Positions 33,939 to 43,705 of a stretch of 64,000 bases of DNA are shown here, piece by piece. A program made the translations under genes and the position numbers. The stretch is taken from NCBI GenBank assembly GCA_964580525.1, contig CAZOKN010000003.1, forward strand, positions 17,939-81,938, given 5' to 3'. The DNA comes from CAZOKN01 sp964580525. GTDB taxonomy: Bacteria > Pseudomonadota > Alphaproteobacteria > Rickettsiales > UBA6187. Under the pieces are notes generated by a model. It saw nothing but the letters and a program-made list of their open reading frames with translations, made no database searches and was not told the DNA's origin. Within the stretch, counting starts at the first letter, position 1. Each line of letters starts with the position of its first letter.

Positions 33939-35096
33939 ATGTCAATCGACCCATTGGAACTGTCAAAAAAATTAATTGCCTGCCCAAGCGTAACCCCGCT
34001 TGATGAAGGTGTTTTGGGAGTATTGGAAAAAGCATTGACTGCAATGGGCTTTAAATGCACAAGGTTGAAATTTGATGAACCTGGCTATGATTCGGTAGAA
34101 AATCTTTATGCTCGTTTGGGTACAAACTCACCTAATTTTTGTTTTGCCGGACACACGGATGTTGTCCCGCCTGGAAATATCGAAATGTGGACTTCACACC
34201 CTTTCAAACCAGAAGTGCGTGATGACATACTTTATGGCCGCGGAACATCTGACATGAAATGTGCAATCGCCTGCTTTGCTGCCGCAGTCGATAAATTTAT
34301 CAAAAATAATACATTAAATGGCTCCATAAGCTTTTTAATCACTAATGACGAAGAAGGGATTGCTATAAATGGCACAAAGAAAGCCTTGCAACAACTTGAA
34401 AAACAAAAAGAAAAAATAGATGCTTGCATAGTTGGCGAACCAACAAATGTGGAAAATCTTGGCGATACGGTAAAAATTGGCCGTCGCGGCTCTATAACAT
34501 TCAAGCTTGCCGTTTGGGGCAAACAGGGCCATGTGGCATATCCACATTTAGCCGATAACCCAATCAGCCGAATGACAAAAATATTACATGCCCTCGATTC
34601 TCATGAACTTGATAAAGGTACAGAATTTTTCCAACCTTCTAATCTTGAAATAGTGAGCGTTGACGTTGGGAATCCTGCTGATAACGTTATTCCAGCAATG
34701 GCAACTGCAGTATTTAATATCAGGTTTAATGACTCTCATAAATCCGCAACTTTGGTGAAATGGATAGAAGGTATATGTGAATCAATCTGCGAAACCGGCG
34801 ATGCAAAATATAAGCTTGAGCATAGAGTATCGGGAGAATCCTTTATAACCAAGCCAGGCAAGCTCAGTGAACTGGTTAGCGAGGCTATAAAAGAAGTTAC
34901 AGGCATAAAACCGGAACTTAGCACTAGCGGCGGCACTTCTGACGCACGTTTCATAAAGGATTATTGTCCGGTAGTAGAATTCGGTGTGCTCAACAAAACT
35001 GCCCATAAAGTAGATGAAAACACTTCCATAAGCGACATATATAAACTAACTGACGTTTATTATAAGGTTTTAGAAAAATTTTTTAGTTTTATATAA
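33939..35096 (+). CDS. dapE: Succinyl-diaminopimelate desuccinylase
   Basis: This is a 385-residue M20 metallo-hydrolase. The metal ligands are in FAGHTDVVPPG, GRGTSDMKCAI (His/Asp/Glu set), NDEEG (catalytic Glu) and VGEPT. A C-terminal STSGGTSDARF and a late His (TAHKVDE) complete the two-metal site, as in DapE. It removes succinate from N-succinyl-LL-diaminopimelate on the route to meso-DAP and lysine. The upstream dap genes are not in this window. This shows that the cell makes its own peptidoglycan cross-linker. Confidence 0.95.
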   Translation: MSIDPLELSKKLIACPSVTPLDEGVLGVLEKALTAMGFKCTRLKFDEPGYDSVENLYARLGTNSPNFCFAGHTDVVPPGNIEMWTSHPFKPEVRDDILYGRGTSDMKCAIACFAAAVDKFIKNNTLNGSISFLITNDEEGIAINGTKKALQQLEKQKEKIDACIVGEPTNVENLGDTVKIGRRGSITFKLAVWGKQGHVAYPHLADNPISRMTKILHALDSHELDKGTEFFQPSNLEIVSVDVGNPADNVIPAMATAVFNIRFNDSHKSATLVKWIEGICESICETGDAKYKLEHRVSGESFITKPGKLSELVSEAIKEVTGIKPELSTSGGTSDARFIKDYCPVVEFGVLNKTAHKVDENTSISDIYKLTDVYYKVLEKFFSFI

Positions 35097-35181
35097 CTTT
35101 TTCAGTAATTTACGATTGCGTATAAGTAGTTTCTTTATTACAATAAAAGTTTAACAAACAGATATAGAAGCACATCAACCC

Positions 35182-37506
35182 ATGCCTCATGAAGAGCCTT
35201 TTACAGATATTGACCAGGATGCTCAACAGTTTGAGGTTGCTGATCCTTCTGCTCATATAAACCAAAGCGCCTATGTTGATATTGGTGAGCCTGATCCTGC
35301 TCCCAAAAAAAGCTCTGGTAAAAAGAAGCTTATAGGATTTGTTTTCATATTACTTGCTGGCGGTTTGGGCGCTGCTAGCTTTATTTTTGGCGGTGGTAAC
35401 GGCATAATTACGGCTGATTCCAATATTATAAAATCAGAAAATAGCGGTAGCATAGTTTTTGTCACTGGCGAAATTTCCGCTAAAGAAAATATTGACCCAA
35501 TGTTCCAGGTCTCAAGCAACGGAACGTCAATAAAGCGTATGGTAGAAATATACCAATGGGCTGAAGAAGATGGAAAGCTCGTTCAAAAATGGTCAGAAAA
35601 AATAATTGCCTTAACTGGCGATGAAGCTAAAAGTAAAAATCTCGAAAATCCTAAGGATATACCTATAGTTTCAGAAAAATTTGGTGACGAAGAAATTAAA
35701 ATTGGCGCCTTTACGCTTGACCCATCAATTGCCGAAAAGGCATCGATGCCTTCTGATGTTCCTTTAAGTAAAGATACTTTCGCCAAACTAGACAGCGAAG
35801 GGCAACAAGCCTTTAAACTTTATCAGGACAAATATTATTTTTTTGGGGCCGATCCTGAAAAACCGCAAGTAGGAGATTTTAGAATTAGTTTCAGCAAAAA
35901 TGATGGCGGAACTTTTTCTATTTTAGCTAAACAACAAGGCAGCCAGTTAGTTGCGGGAACGTCGAGTGATGGCATTCCAATTGCCAAAGTTATGCCTGGA
36001 AAACACACGATTGATGAAATATCAGTGGGTGTAGATGCAGGTGGAAGCTCGATTATAACATGGATTATGCGCGGTGGTGCCGGCTTTTTATTCCTTATCT
36101 CTTTCGTAATGATGCTTGGCAAATCCGGACCAAAAGCCCCTAAACCAGCTAAAGAAAAAAAAACAGATAAGCTTCGCAAAGAAAATACTCAAGAATTACT
36201 AGCTAGTCTAAGCCAGTTTGCTAAAGAAAGCTCTGCAGCAAAAGAATCTGCTCAAGCCGAGCAACATTTGCAGCAAACAGCTGTGGAAAATTCTGAAATT
36301 TCAGAAATTGATGATGAAACTTCTCATGTTGAGGAGGATTTTTATCCTGAGCCAGAGCCTACACATAAACCAGCTCCCGCTCCTGAAAAGCCAATTCATA
36401 AAGATCTGGTTCCTTTGGAATTTGAAACAAACACTAGCCAAGAAGAATTGCTGTCTGATTTGAGTGATTTTAAGTTACCTGAATTGCCAGATTTGCCTGA
36501 ATTCCATGCCCATACTGAATCTACAACTTCTTTTGAAGCTAAACCTGAATTTGGATCTATAGAAGAGCCTATGCCATTTTCGACAGATGATGTAGAAATT
36601 CCGGACGGAGTTGAGATTATAGGCGGAGATATTGATGATATAGCACCTAAAAAAACTTCACCTGAGATCCCTCTTCCACCTTTTGCTTTTGATGAGGCGG
36701 CTCCAAAATCCATTACGCCTTCAAAACCTGAAGTTATAGGTGATCTCCCAAGCCTGGCAGACGATGAAATGAATATACCAGAAAATGTTGAAATTATTGA
36801 AGATGCAGAAACTTCTGAAAAGCCAATCTCAGTTAGGGATTTATTAGGATCAGGCAATGGCCTTGACTTTGATACAGCACCAAATAAAGAAACAGCCGAA
36901 TTGAAAACTCATATCCCTACCTTCGTCGATAACCCTATTGATGAAATTTCAGATAGAGGTCTTGATTTCACTGTTGATGATATTCCTCTTGAGCCCGAAG
37001 CACCTACGGTTAATGACATTCCTCTACCACCGTCGCCTGAAGATGAAGAATATTTTGAGATTGAAGAAGATCAACCTGAAGAGCCTTCTGACGATGAAGA
37101 TGATGATGGTTTAGACGAAATTTTATTAGATGATGATGATTTTGAAATTGAGGATGATGAGCCTGAAGATGATGAAGAAATAGAAGAAGATGAAGAGGAC
37201 GACGATGATGATTTTGTACCACTACCGCCACCACCGCCTATTTTAAACAGAAAACCAAAGGTGGAAGCCTCTAACGCGCCTGTTTTCACACCAGAACCAG
37301 CGCCTATGCCACCAGTACAAAAAGTTGCCCCTACTACAGGTGGTTTGTCATTTGAATTGCCAAACATTCCTGATGATTTCGACCCAACGAAAGAAATGGA
37401 TACGCCATTGCCTGAAGAAAACCATTCAGATGAAGATTTTGAAGATTTCTCTCATACAGATGATGACAACTTCTCGCCTTTTGATATAAAGGACGAGAAT
37501 AAATAA
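35182..37506 (+). CDS. TMEM43 family protein with long acidic C-terminal tail
   Basis: This 774-residue protein has a membrane helix at ~50-70 and a second near 290-313. Between them lies a TMEM43/LUMA-type domain: DPMFQVSSNG, VEIYQWAEE and KPQVGDFRISF, followed by an LAKQQG segment. This matches the pattern of that family, which also has bacterial members with no known role. After residue ~330 the chain is disordered and rich in Asp, Glu, Pro and Ser, with an almost pure acidic run at ~640-680 and a VPLPPPPP stretch near 683. Its ribosome site is weak. It lies between dapE and pyrE, about 23 bases from the latter. I infer an inner membrane protein with a cytoplasmic acidic tail; the orientation is not proven. 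Confidence 0.7.
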   Translation: MPHEEPFTDIDQDAQQFEVADPSAHINQSAYVDIGEPDPAPKKSSGKKKLIGFVFILLAGGLGAASFIFGGGNGIITADSNIIKSENSGSIVFVTGEISAKENIDPMFQVSSNGTSIKRMVEIYQWAEEDGKLVQKWSEKIIALTGDEAKSKNLENPKDIPIVSEKFGDEEIKIGAFTLDPSIAEKASMPSDVPLSKDTFAKLDSEGQQAFKLYQDKYYFFGADPEKPQVGDFRISFSKNDGGTFSILAKQQGSQLVAGTSSDGIPIAKVMPGKHTIDEISVGVDAGGSSIITWIMRGGAGFLFLISFVMMLGKSGPKAPKPAKEKKTDKLRKENTQELLASLSQFAKESSAAKESAQAEQHLQQTAVENSEISEIDDETSHVEEDFYPEPEPTHKPAPAPEKPIHKDLVPLEFETNTSQEELLSDLSDFKLPELPDLPEFHAHTESTTSFEAKPEFGSIEEPMPFSTDDVEIPDGVEIIGGDIDDIAPKKTSPEIPLPPFAFDEAAPKSITPSKPEVIGDLPSLADDEMNIPENVEIIEDAETSEKPISVRDLLGSGNGLDFDTAPNKETAELKTHIPTFVDNPIDEISDRGLDFTVDDIPLEPEAPTVNDIPLPPSPEDEEYFEIEEDQPEEPSDDEDDDGLDEILLDDDDFEIEDDEPEDDEEIEEDEEDDDDDFVPLPPPPPILNRKPKVEASNAPVFTPEPAPMPPVQKVAPTTGGLSFELPNIPDDFDPTKEMDTPLPEENHSDEDFEDFSHTDDDNFSPFDIKDENK

Positions 37507-37529
37507 AGGCGATATCTTTAAGGAATAGC

Positions 37530-38123
37530 ATGACAAAAGAATCTATTTTAAAAGAATTTGAGGCGGCTGGCGCCATCTTAAAAGGCCACTTTGTACTTTC
37601 TTCCGGCCTACACAGCGATACATATTTACAATGTGCCAGAGTTTTGATGGAACCTGCCCGTGCTGAAAAACTCTGCAGACTTCTGGCTGATATGGTTAAC
37701 GAAAAAATCGGCAATGATAAAATTGATCTGGTTGTTTCACCTGCTATGGGCGGGGTTGTGGTTGGCTATGAAATAGCCAGACAGCTAAATAAAACCTCTC
37801 TTTTTTGCGAACGTGTTGATGGTAAATTTGCACTTAGAAGAGGCTTCAACATAGAAAAAGGCAGCCGTGTTCTAGTGGTAGAAGATGTGGTTACAACTGG
37901 CAAATCATCACTCGAAACTTTCGACTGCATTAAAGAATTTGGTGGCGTTGTTGTGGCTGAAGCTTCTCTTATTGATCGAAGCAATGGCACAGCAAATCTT
38001 GGTGTTCCACTAGTTTCATTGATGACGCTTGATGTAAAAACATACACAGCAGAGTCCTTACCACCACACTTGCAAAACATTCCGGCAGTCAAACCCGGCA
38101 GCCGCTTCTTGAAAGCTATATAA
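37530..38123 (+). CDS. pyrE: Orotate phosphoribosyltransferase
   Basis: This 197-residue protein has the PRPP-binding motif VLVVEDVVTTGKSS at about residues 114-127 and the N-terminal FVLSSGLHSDTYLQ region of the family. It joins orotate and PRPP to give orotidine monophosphate in pyrimidine synthesis. An AAGGA site precedes the ATG and a strong terminator follows the stop. Confidence 0.96.
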   Translation: MTKESILKEFEAAGAILKGHFVLSSGLHSDTYLQCARVLMEPARAEKLCRLLADMVNEKIGNDKIDLVVSPAMGGVVVGYEIARQLNKTSLFCERVDGKFALRRGFNIEKGSRVLVVEDVVTTGKSSLETFDCIKEFGGVVVAEASLIDRSNGTANLGVPLVSLMTLDVKTYTAESLPPHLQNIPAVKPGSRFLKAI

Positions 38124-38124
38124 T

Positions 38125-38152
38125 AAAAAACCCCGGAAAAACCGGGGTTTTT
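38125..38152 (+). terminator. Rho-independent terminator after pyrE
   Basis: AAAAAACCCCGG (38125-38136) and CCGGGGTTTTT (38142-38152) pair around an A-rich loop. It is symmetric enough to act for the convergent gene as well. Confidence 0.93.
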
Positions 38153-38167
38153 ATTTAGTATATAGTG

Positions 38168-41002
38168 TTATTCTAGTTCTTTTGGAGTTTTAGCAAGTTC
38201 TAAAAAATCTTTTTTTGGCGAAGGAGTTGGCAACGGCCTTCCAGAACGAACAGGAGACTTTCCAACCATATCAGCAAACTTACCTTTTGGCACTGGAGTG
38301 TCTTGCATCCTATTAGGCAACTTTGGCGCAGGCTTTGTAGATGTACGCGACTGGATATTAGGAACTGGAATTTTTCTAGTAGGTTGAGATAAGTGCCTTG
38401 TTAATTCTTCCACAGTGTCAGTTCTTTTCAGCTTAGGACGTTCATCTGCCAAAATGCTATCTATTTCTTTCATAGTGTCATTCTTGTCTTCAGTAAGACC
38501 TTGCTGCAATTGCTCCAAACCATTATCAAGAGCATCCAGATCTATTTTGCTAGGGGAGGATGGTAGGCTAAAAGGTATAGAAAAAGCAGGAACTCTATTA
38601 TTAGTATCTCTTCTAATAGCCTTAATACTATCTGTCGCAAAAAGTTCAATTTTTCGCTCAGGAGTTTTTGGCGCAGCAGCACCTTCTTTCACTGGCACAG
38701 ATGGTAAAGGACCTTTTGGCACCGGTGGAAGCGGAGTTTTTGGCATTACCCATCCTTCTTTAACCTCAGGAATTGGACTTCCCGGTACTTGCACAGGCTT
38801 TGGTAGATTTTTGTTCGAATTACCTACCGCTAACATATTTGACTTTTCCTCTTGTTCAGATGAAAAAGTGGTAGATTTAAGTTCCGGAGCAGATATTAGC
38901 TGCTTACTTTTATCGGTAAAATTCGTCGGAGAAGATATTTCTACTTCGTCTTTCTTACCTGCTAGTTTTTTAGTAATAGCAGATAATCTAACTTTTGAGC
39001 TTTCTCTTCTAGATCTTCTTTTTGCTTCATTTGAAGAAATTATAGAAGAGGAAAGTTCTTCTTCTGAACCTGAAGCTTTATATTTTACAGGTGTATTAGG
39101 CTGAGATGGAGCATGAGTTGCAAGAAGTTCTCCCTTTATTTTTTCAGGAATTTCTAAATTATCTAAATCTAATGTTGGCATGCTCTCTGAAGAGTCCGAT
39201 GAATTGGATTTTTTTCTCTCCTCTTCTTCCTTAGCTTCTTCTATTTCTATTGCTTTTTCTATAAGCACTTTCTTTTCTTCTGATTCTATTAGAATACCAG
39301 CATATCTTCCTAAGTAAGCATATTCTTTTTTTACTACAAATTTTCCATCTTGATCTTGTGTAAAAGCATGATCCTTTACTTGATTCCACATAGGAATAAA
39401 ATTTTCTTGACGATCAATACACAAAGAAAACTGGCCTTCCGATACGCTTTTCAAATTTCCAAGCTTTGCACCAATAGTTATCGCCAAGAAAAAATTAGCG
39501 TCTTTTATATTAGCACCAGTGAAAACCGCACCTTCTAAATAAGCTCCTGAAAAATTAACATTTTTTAAATAAGCTCCTGAAAAATTAACACCGCCTAAAC
39601 TACACCCTTTCAAATCAAGATTTTCTAAATCTCTTGTTGATAAATCAACATGATCCAAACACGCTCCCTGTAAATTTATACTTTTAAGTGGAGTTTCTTC
39701 CCATTTAGATTTTGTTAAGTCAGCATCTATAAAATCTGAATCTGTTAACCTCAAACCTGAGAGATTCACACCTATCATTTCAGCATTATTAAAATTAACC
39801 TTCGTAAGATTATTATTCTGCACAACACTAAAATCAACACCAGAAAGCTTTGATTCATTAAATACTGCTGCCTCAAGCTGTGCATTTGTGAATATAGCAC
39901 CAATAAAAATAGATCCTGATAACTCAACACCTCTCAAATCACAACCAGTAAAATCAACACCGCTAAAATCCAAACCGCTAAGATCTTTTCCTTTTAAATC
40001 CCAACCTTTAAAATCATATTCTTTTAGATTTATTCCAGGAGCCCTGAAATCAAAAGTATTTGGGTCAACAGGTATATTGCTAAGAGTTGCAACTTTTCTT
40101 TGCGGCTGATTTTTTTGAAGAAGCGCTCTAACTTTCTTTAAATCAACTGGCTCTTTAGCACTATTAGCTCTTCTTGAAATACTTCTAACTTTTGTTATTC
40201 TTTGTATATCTTCTTTTGTTCCGCTATCTCTTAATTCATCTAATTTGTTAATATCAACCAGACAGCTTTTAAATTTGCATGCAGTCGTATTTACATCAGA
40301 AAAATTAACACCTATCAAATCACACTCATTAAATTTTACTCTTGTCATTTCTGCATTGGTAAATTTAGTCTTTTCAGAGAATAAAGTTTTTGAAAAAGTG
40401 GCCTCAAATAAATTAGCTTCAGTAAAATTAACATCTACAACATTAGCCCCTTCTCCAAAAGTCGCGCCTTGTAAACCAGTAGCTCTTAAATCAGGACGTC
40501 TTGGATCACGAATTCTTGAAAAATCAGCCTTTGCGAGATTAGTATTGTTAAAATTAACCTTTTCCATTCTGGCTCCAGAAAAATTCCATCCTGACAAATT
40601 AAGATTTGATAAATCAAGATTTCTTAATTCCGCTCCAGAAAGATCAAGTTTCAGATGAGACAAATCCAATACAGGGGTAGAAAATCCTTCAACTTTTGGT
40701 AATGCTTTGTTCTTAAAATCTATAAGTGTAGTCAAAAGCTTTATCAGCTTCTCTGTCTTATTTTCTTTTCCTTTAACTTCTTCTGCAAAAAGCTTTTGCA
40801 TCCCCTCTAATATGGAGACATCACGTTCTTTGAACTTTTCTATTTTATTAATAACTTCGCGTTTATCGTTTCTTAAGATGTTGCCATACTTATCCTTTGT
40901 AGGTAATACCAATTCTCTATCTTTTCTCCTGGCTCTTTCTGTTTCTCCAGTTATTTTTTCAGCTTCCCTAACAATATCCTTAAGTTTGCTCTCAAACGAC
41001 AT
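38168..41002 (-). CDS. Large pentapeptide-repeat protein with disordered C-terminus
   Basis: I start at the ATG at 41002 (MSFESKLKDI, 944 residues), which has a GGAAGGA site; 17 upstream residues are unlikely. Residues 1-100 are a charged helical region. Two blocks of pentapeptide repeats follow (~110-270 and ~320-510), with units such as NLDLS, NLNLS, GVNFS and GAYLK, enough for two long beta-helix rods. The rest (~560-944) is Ser/Pro/Lys/Glu-rich and predicted disordered, with repeated proline motifs (TPLPPVP). Pentapeptide proteins include DNA-gyrase mimics (Qnr, MfpA), toxin-immunity and effector proteins. No signal peptide is seen. The function is unknown. Confidence 0.85.
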   Translation of the reverse strand: MSFESKLKDIVREAEKITGETERARRKDRELVLPTKDKYGNILRNDKREVINKIEKFKERDVSILEGMQKLFAEEVKGKENKTEKLIKLLTTLIDFKNKALPKVEGFSTPVLDLSHLKLDLSGAELRNLDLSNLNLSGWNFSGARMEKVNFNNTNLAKADFSRIRDPRRPDLRATGLQGATFGEGANVVDVNFTEANLFEATFSKTLFSEKTKFTNAEMTRVKFNECDLIGVNFSDVNTTACKFKSCLVDINKLDELRDSGTKEDIQRITKVRSISRRANSAKEPVDLKKVRALLQKNQPQRKVATLSNIPVDPNTFDFRAPGINLKEYDFKGWDLKGKDLSGLDFSGVDFTGCDLRGVELSGSIFIGAIFTNAQLEAAVFNESKLSGVDFSVVQNNNLTKVNFNNAEMIGVNLSGLRLTDSDFIDADLTKSKWEETPLKSINLQGACLDHVDLSTRDLENLDLKGCSLGGVNFSGAYLKNVNFSGAYLEGAVFTGANIKDANFFLAITIGAKLGNLKSVSEGQFSLCIDRQENFIPMWNQVKDHAFTQDQDGKFVVKKEYAYLGRYAGILIESEEKKVLIEKAIEIEEAKEEEERKKSNSSDSSESMPTLDLDNLEIPEKIKGELLATHAPSQPNTPVKYKASGSEEELSSSIISSNEAKRRSRRESSKVRLSAITKKLAGKKDEVEISSPTNFTDKSKQLISAPELKSTTFSSEQEEKSNMLAVGNSNKNLPKPVQVPGSPIPEVKEGWVMPKTPLPPVPKGPLPSVPVKEGAAAPKTPERKIELFATDSIKAIRRDTNNRVPAFSIPFSLPSSPSKIDLDALDNGLEQLQQGLTEDKNDTMKEIDSILADERPKLKRTDTVEELTRHLSQPTRKIPVPNIQSRTSTKPAPKLPNRMQDTPVPKGKFADMVGKSPVRSGRPLPTPSPKKDFLELAKTPKELE

Positions 41003-41227
41003 AATCAATTCCTTCCTTTTTATATTTTCGGAAGGAATGTACCATAAAAACAACCAAGCTGCAGTAAGATAACAATCTTAAATACAAAATGTTTAGGATT
41101 ATCAATAGTATATAGATTAAAGATTTTTGACTTGCAGTTGCAAATGTTTAATCTTTAATAGAAAATTATACATTTGATATAGACTAAAAGTTGATCTTTT
41201 ATTTAAAATTTTAATGATATTGAGCGA

Positions 41228-41923
41228 TCAAACATTCTTCGGTGCAGCTTCTTTTCTAGCGGCAATTTCGCGGTCTTCTTCAGCACCTTTTGCGTTTTGC
41301 ATTAGATCTTTCAAATCAGCACGTTGCCTATATAAAACAGGTAATTCTTTTATATCGATTGCACGGTTCATATCAAGCAACGCACCACGTAAGTCATTTT
41401 TTGCTATTTTGGTTTTTGCCCGCTGTGATAAGGTAAAATAATCAGGTGGATAAACTTTTAACGATATATTCAAGTCTTCCATCGCGCCTTCTAAATCACC
41501 CAGTTCACGCTTTGCTATGCCACGATATTGCAAAGTAAAATAATCTTCAGGTGAAAAATTCTCTGCAGAATTCAAATCACTTAGAGCTCCCCGATAATCA
41601 CCCATGTCAACCTTTGTAGCGCCTCGCACCTTCAAGATATAAGCATCTTCCGGCCTCAATAAATCAGCCTTATCCAAATCAGACAATGCACCTGCATAAT
41701 CGCCTAAACGGCGCTTAGTTGCCCCACGTACACGCAAAGTATCCGGATCATTAGGTTTTATTCTATCCGCACTATCAAAATCTCTAAGAGCACCAAGGTA
41801 ATCTTCACCAATGCGCAACAAATCACCCCGCTTTTGCAGGGCATCCAAATCATTTGGGTTGGACATCAGCTTCTTATTTGCTTTCTCCAACCTTATCTGT
41901 TGATCGGCGGATAGTATTGTCAT
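41228..41923 (-). CDS. Tetratricopeptide-repeat protein
   Basis: This 231-residue protein is built of five or six TPR units of about 34 residues. The repeats share a GATK..LGDY.GALSDL.KA pattern (for example RRLGDYAGALSDLDKADLLRPED). The conserved aspartate after GAL gives an acidic face. Such repeats form a superhelix for protein binding. There is no signal peptide or other domain. It is the last gene of a minus-strand run (coaC, orf, coaB, ftsY, rnhB, this gene). The binding partner is unknown. Confidence 0.85.
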   Translation of the reverse strand: MTILSADQQIRLEKANKKLMSNPNDLDALQKRGDLLRIGEDYLGALRDFDSADRIKPNDPDTLRVRGATKRRLGDYAGALSDLDKADLLRPEDAYILKVRGATKVDMGDYRGALSDLNSAENFSPEDYFTLQYRGIAKRELGDLEGAMEDLNISLKVYPPDYFTLSQRAKTKIAKNDLRGALLDMNRAIDIKELPVLYRQRADLKDLMQNAKGAEEDREIAARKEAAPKNV

Positions 41924-41984
41924 TTCATCTTTTATATCAATGAGTTATAATAATTATCTATATAAAAGATTAAGTATTTATTAA

Positions 41985-42593
41985 CTAAACCTCAATGACA
42001 ATATTTTCTAACATTTTCGCCACCGGTTTGTATGTTTTTCGATGATGCGGCGTAACGCCAAATTCGAGTAAAGCTTTTTGATGGTCTTTCGTGCCATATC
42101 CTGAGTTTTTTTCCCAGCCATATTGGGGATATTGCCTGGCCAAATCAAACATAATATTGTCGCGTGTAACTTTAGCAATTATAGACGCCGCCGCAATCGA
42201 TAGACTTTTGCTATCACCCTTAATAACATAGTGCGCCGGACAGCTAAGTTTGGGGATTTTATTTCCGTCTACAAGAGCAACATCAGCTGCAAAAGGCAGT
42301 GCCGCAAACGCGCGTTGCATAGCAAGCATTGAAGCCTGCAATATATTAATCGTATCAATTTCTTCAACAGTTGCGATGCCTACGCCGATTTTAGCGAATT
42401 CCTGCAACTGTATAAAAATTTCCTCTCGGCGTTTATGGGAAAGTTTTTTAGAATCGTTTATACCAATAGGAAAATTATCACGATTCAGCACAACAGCAGC
42501 AGCAACCACAGGACCACACCAAGGCCCCCTTCCCGCTTCGTCAATTCCAGCAACAACTCCGCCGAATGAATCTTCAATTGAAAAATCAGGCAT
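41985..42593 (-). CDS. rnhB: Ribonuclease HII
   Basis: This 202-residue protein has the RNase HII core motif GIDEAGRGPWCGPVVAAAV, a later VDG and an AKVTRD segment; these hold the catalytic acids. It cuts RNA in RNA-DNA hybrids and removes single ribonucleotides from DNA. It lies 29 bases after ftsY on the same strand. Confidence 0.96.
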   Translation of the reverse strand: MPDFSIEDSFGGVVAGIDEAGRGPWCGPVVAAAVVLNRDNFPIGINDSKKLSHKRREEIFIQLQEFAKIGVGIATVEEIDTINILQASMLAMQRAFAALPFAADVALVDGNKIPKLSCPAHYVIKGDSKSLSIAAASIIAKVTRDNIMFDLARQYPQYGWEKNSGYGTKDHQKALLEFGVTPHHRKTYKPVAKMLENIVIEV

Positions 42594-42622
42594 AAATAAA
42601 ATTCCTATTTAGTATTAGAATT

Positions 42623-43627
42623 TTAATCTAAACTTACCAAACTTCTTGCAAAAGATTTTGCATCAAATGAGCGTAAATCATCAATACTCTCTCCCACACC
42701 AATTGCATGTATAGGCAAACCAAACTGTTTGGCAAGATTCACGACAACACCACCCTTGGCCGTGCCATCAAGTTTTGTGACAATTATTCCGGTTAAATTA
42801 ACCATATCTTTGAAAACTTTAACCTGACTATTTGCATTTTGTCCAGTAGTAGCATCAAGAACTATGATAGTATCATGTGGAGCATTTTCATCGATTTTTT
42901 GAATTACTTTGACGATTTTTGTGAGTTCTTCCATAAGATTTTTTTTATTCTGCAAACGCCCAGCAGTATCAATTATCAACACATCTGTATTTTCTGCCTG
43001 CGCTTTTGTGAAAGCTTCATAAGCAACGCTAGCAGGATCTGCCCCTTCTGCACCTTTAACTAGTGGACATCCGGCTCTCTTCGCCCAAACTTCCAATTGC
43101 TCCACAGCTGCCGCACGGAAAGTATCGCATGCAGCAATCATTATGCTCCGACCTTCGCCCTTAAAAATATTTGCCAATTTACCTATAGTGGTTGTTTTGC
43201 CAGTACCATTAACCCCGCACATTAAAATAACATGAGGTTTTTTCGTTTCGGAAATTTTTATAGGAATCGTAACTTCTTTCAGAATATTTTCTACAATATC
43301 TGCCAAATCCTGCTTTATTTCATCCAAACTAATTTCTTTATCAAACTTATTTTTTGATAAATGAGAAATTATTGCTGCGGATGTTTCAACACCAAGATCT
43401 GAAGAAATAAGTAAATCTTCGAGATTTTCTAAAGTTTCATTATCGAGTTTTTTTCGAACAAAGATATCTTTCAAGCCATCATTTAGTTTTGATGAGCTTT
43501 TGTTCAGACCAGATTTAAGCTTGGAAATCCAGCTAGAAGAAGCATTTTTTGATTCTTCTGCCTGCTGTCCCTTGTTAACCTGATCTTTTTTATCAGATTT
43601 TGATTTATCTTTTATAAAATTGAACAT
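42623..43627 (-). CDS. ftsY: Signal recognition particle receptor FtsY
   Basis: This 334-residue protein has a short charged N-terminal A-domain (residues 1-~30, KDKSKSDKK), then the N and G domains of an SRP GTPase. The motifs are VNGTGKTTTIGKLA (P-loop), DTFRAAA, DTAGR and TKLDGTAKGG. It docks SRP-bound ribosomes at the membrane translocon. AAAGGT precedes the ATG. The SRP partner genes (ffh, 4.5S RNA) are not in this window. Confidence 0.97.
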   Translation of the reverse strand: MFNFIKDKSKSDKKDQVNKGQQAEESKNASSSWISKLKSGLNKSSSKLNDGLKDIFVRKKLDNETLENLEDLLISSDLGVETSAAIISHLSKNKFDKEISLDEIKQDLADIVENILKEVTIPIKISETKKPHVILMCGVNGTGKTTTIGKLANIFKGEGRSIMIAACDTFRAAAVEQLEVWAKRAGCPLVKGAEGADPASVAYEAFTKAQAENTDVLIIDTAGRLQNKKNLMEELTKIVKVIQKIDENAPHDTIIVLDATTGQNANSQVKVFKDMVNLTGIIVTKLDGTAKGGVVVNLAKQFGLPIHAIGVGESIDDLRSFDAKSFARSLVSLD

Positions 43628-43705
43628 TTAGAACCTTTATTTTCCCTTGCCGGCTTATTATAGCAATATATAAGGGGAAAACGCAAGTTGTGAGTAAATT
43701 CTTCA

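Noticed and set aside
37071..37367. Minus-strand poly-serine frame
   Set aside because: It is the complement of the acidic GAT/GAA run of the TMEM43-type gene.
38415..39104. 229-codon plus-strand frame opposite the pentapeptide protein tail
   Set aside because: It mirrors the Ser/Pro-rich tail, has biased composition and no family pattern. A shadow frame.
39550..40650. Repeat array that could be mistaken for CRISPR or tandem DNA repeats
   Set aside because: The periodicity is 15 bases and comes from codons of pentapeptide repeats in one open frame.
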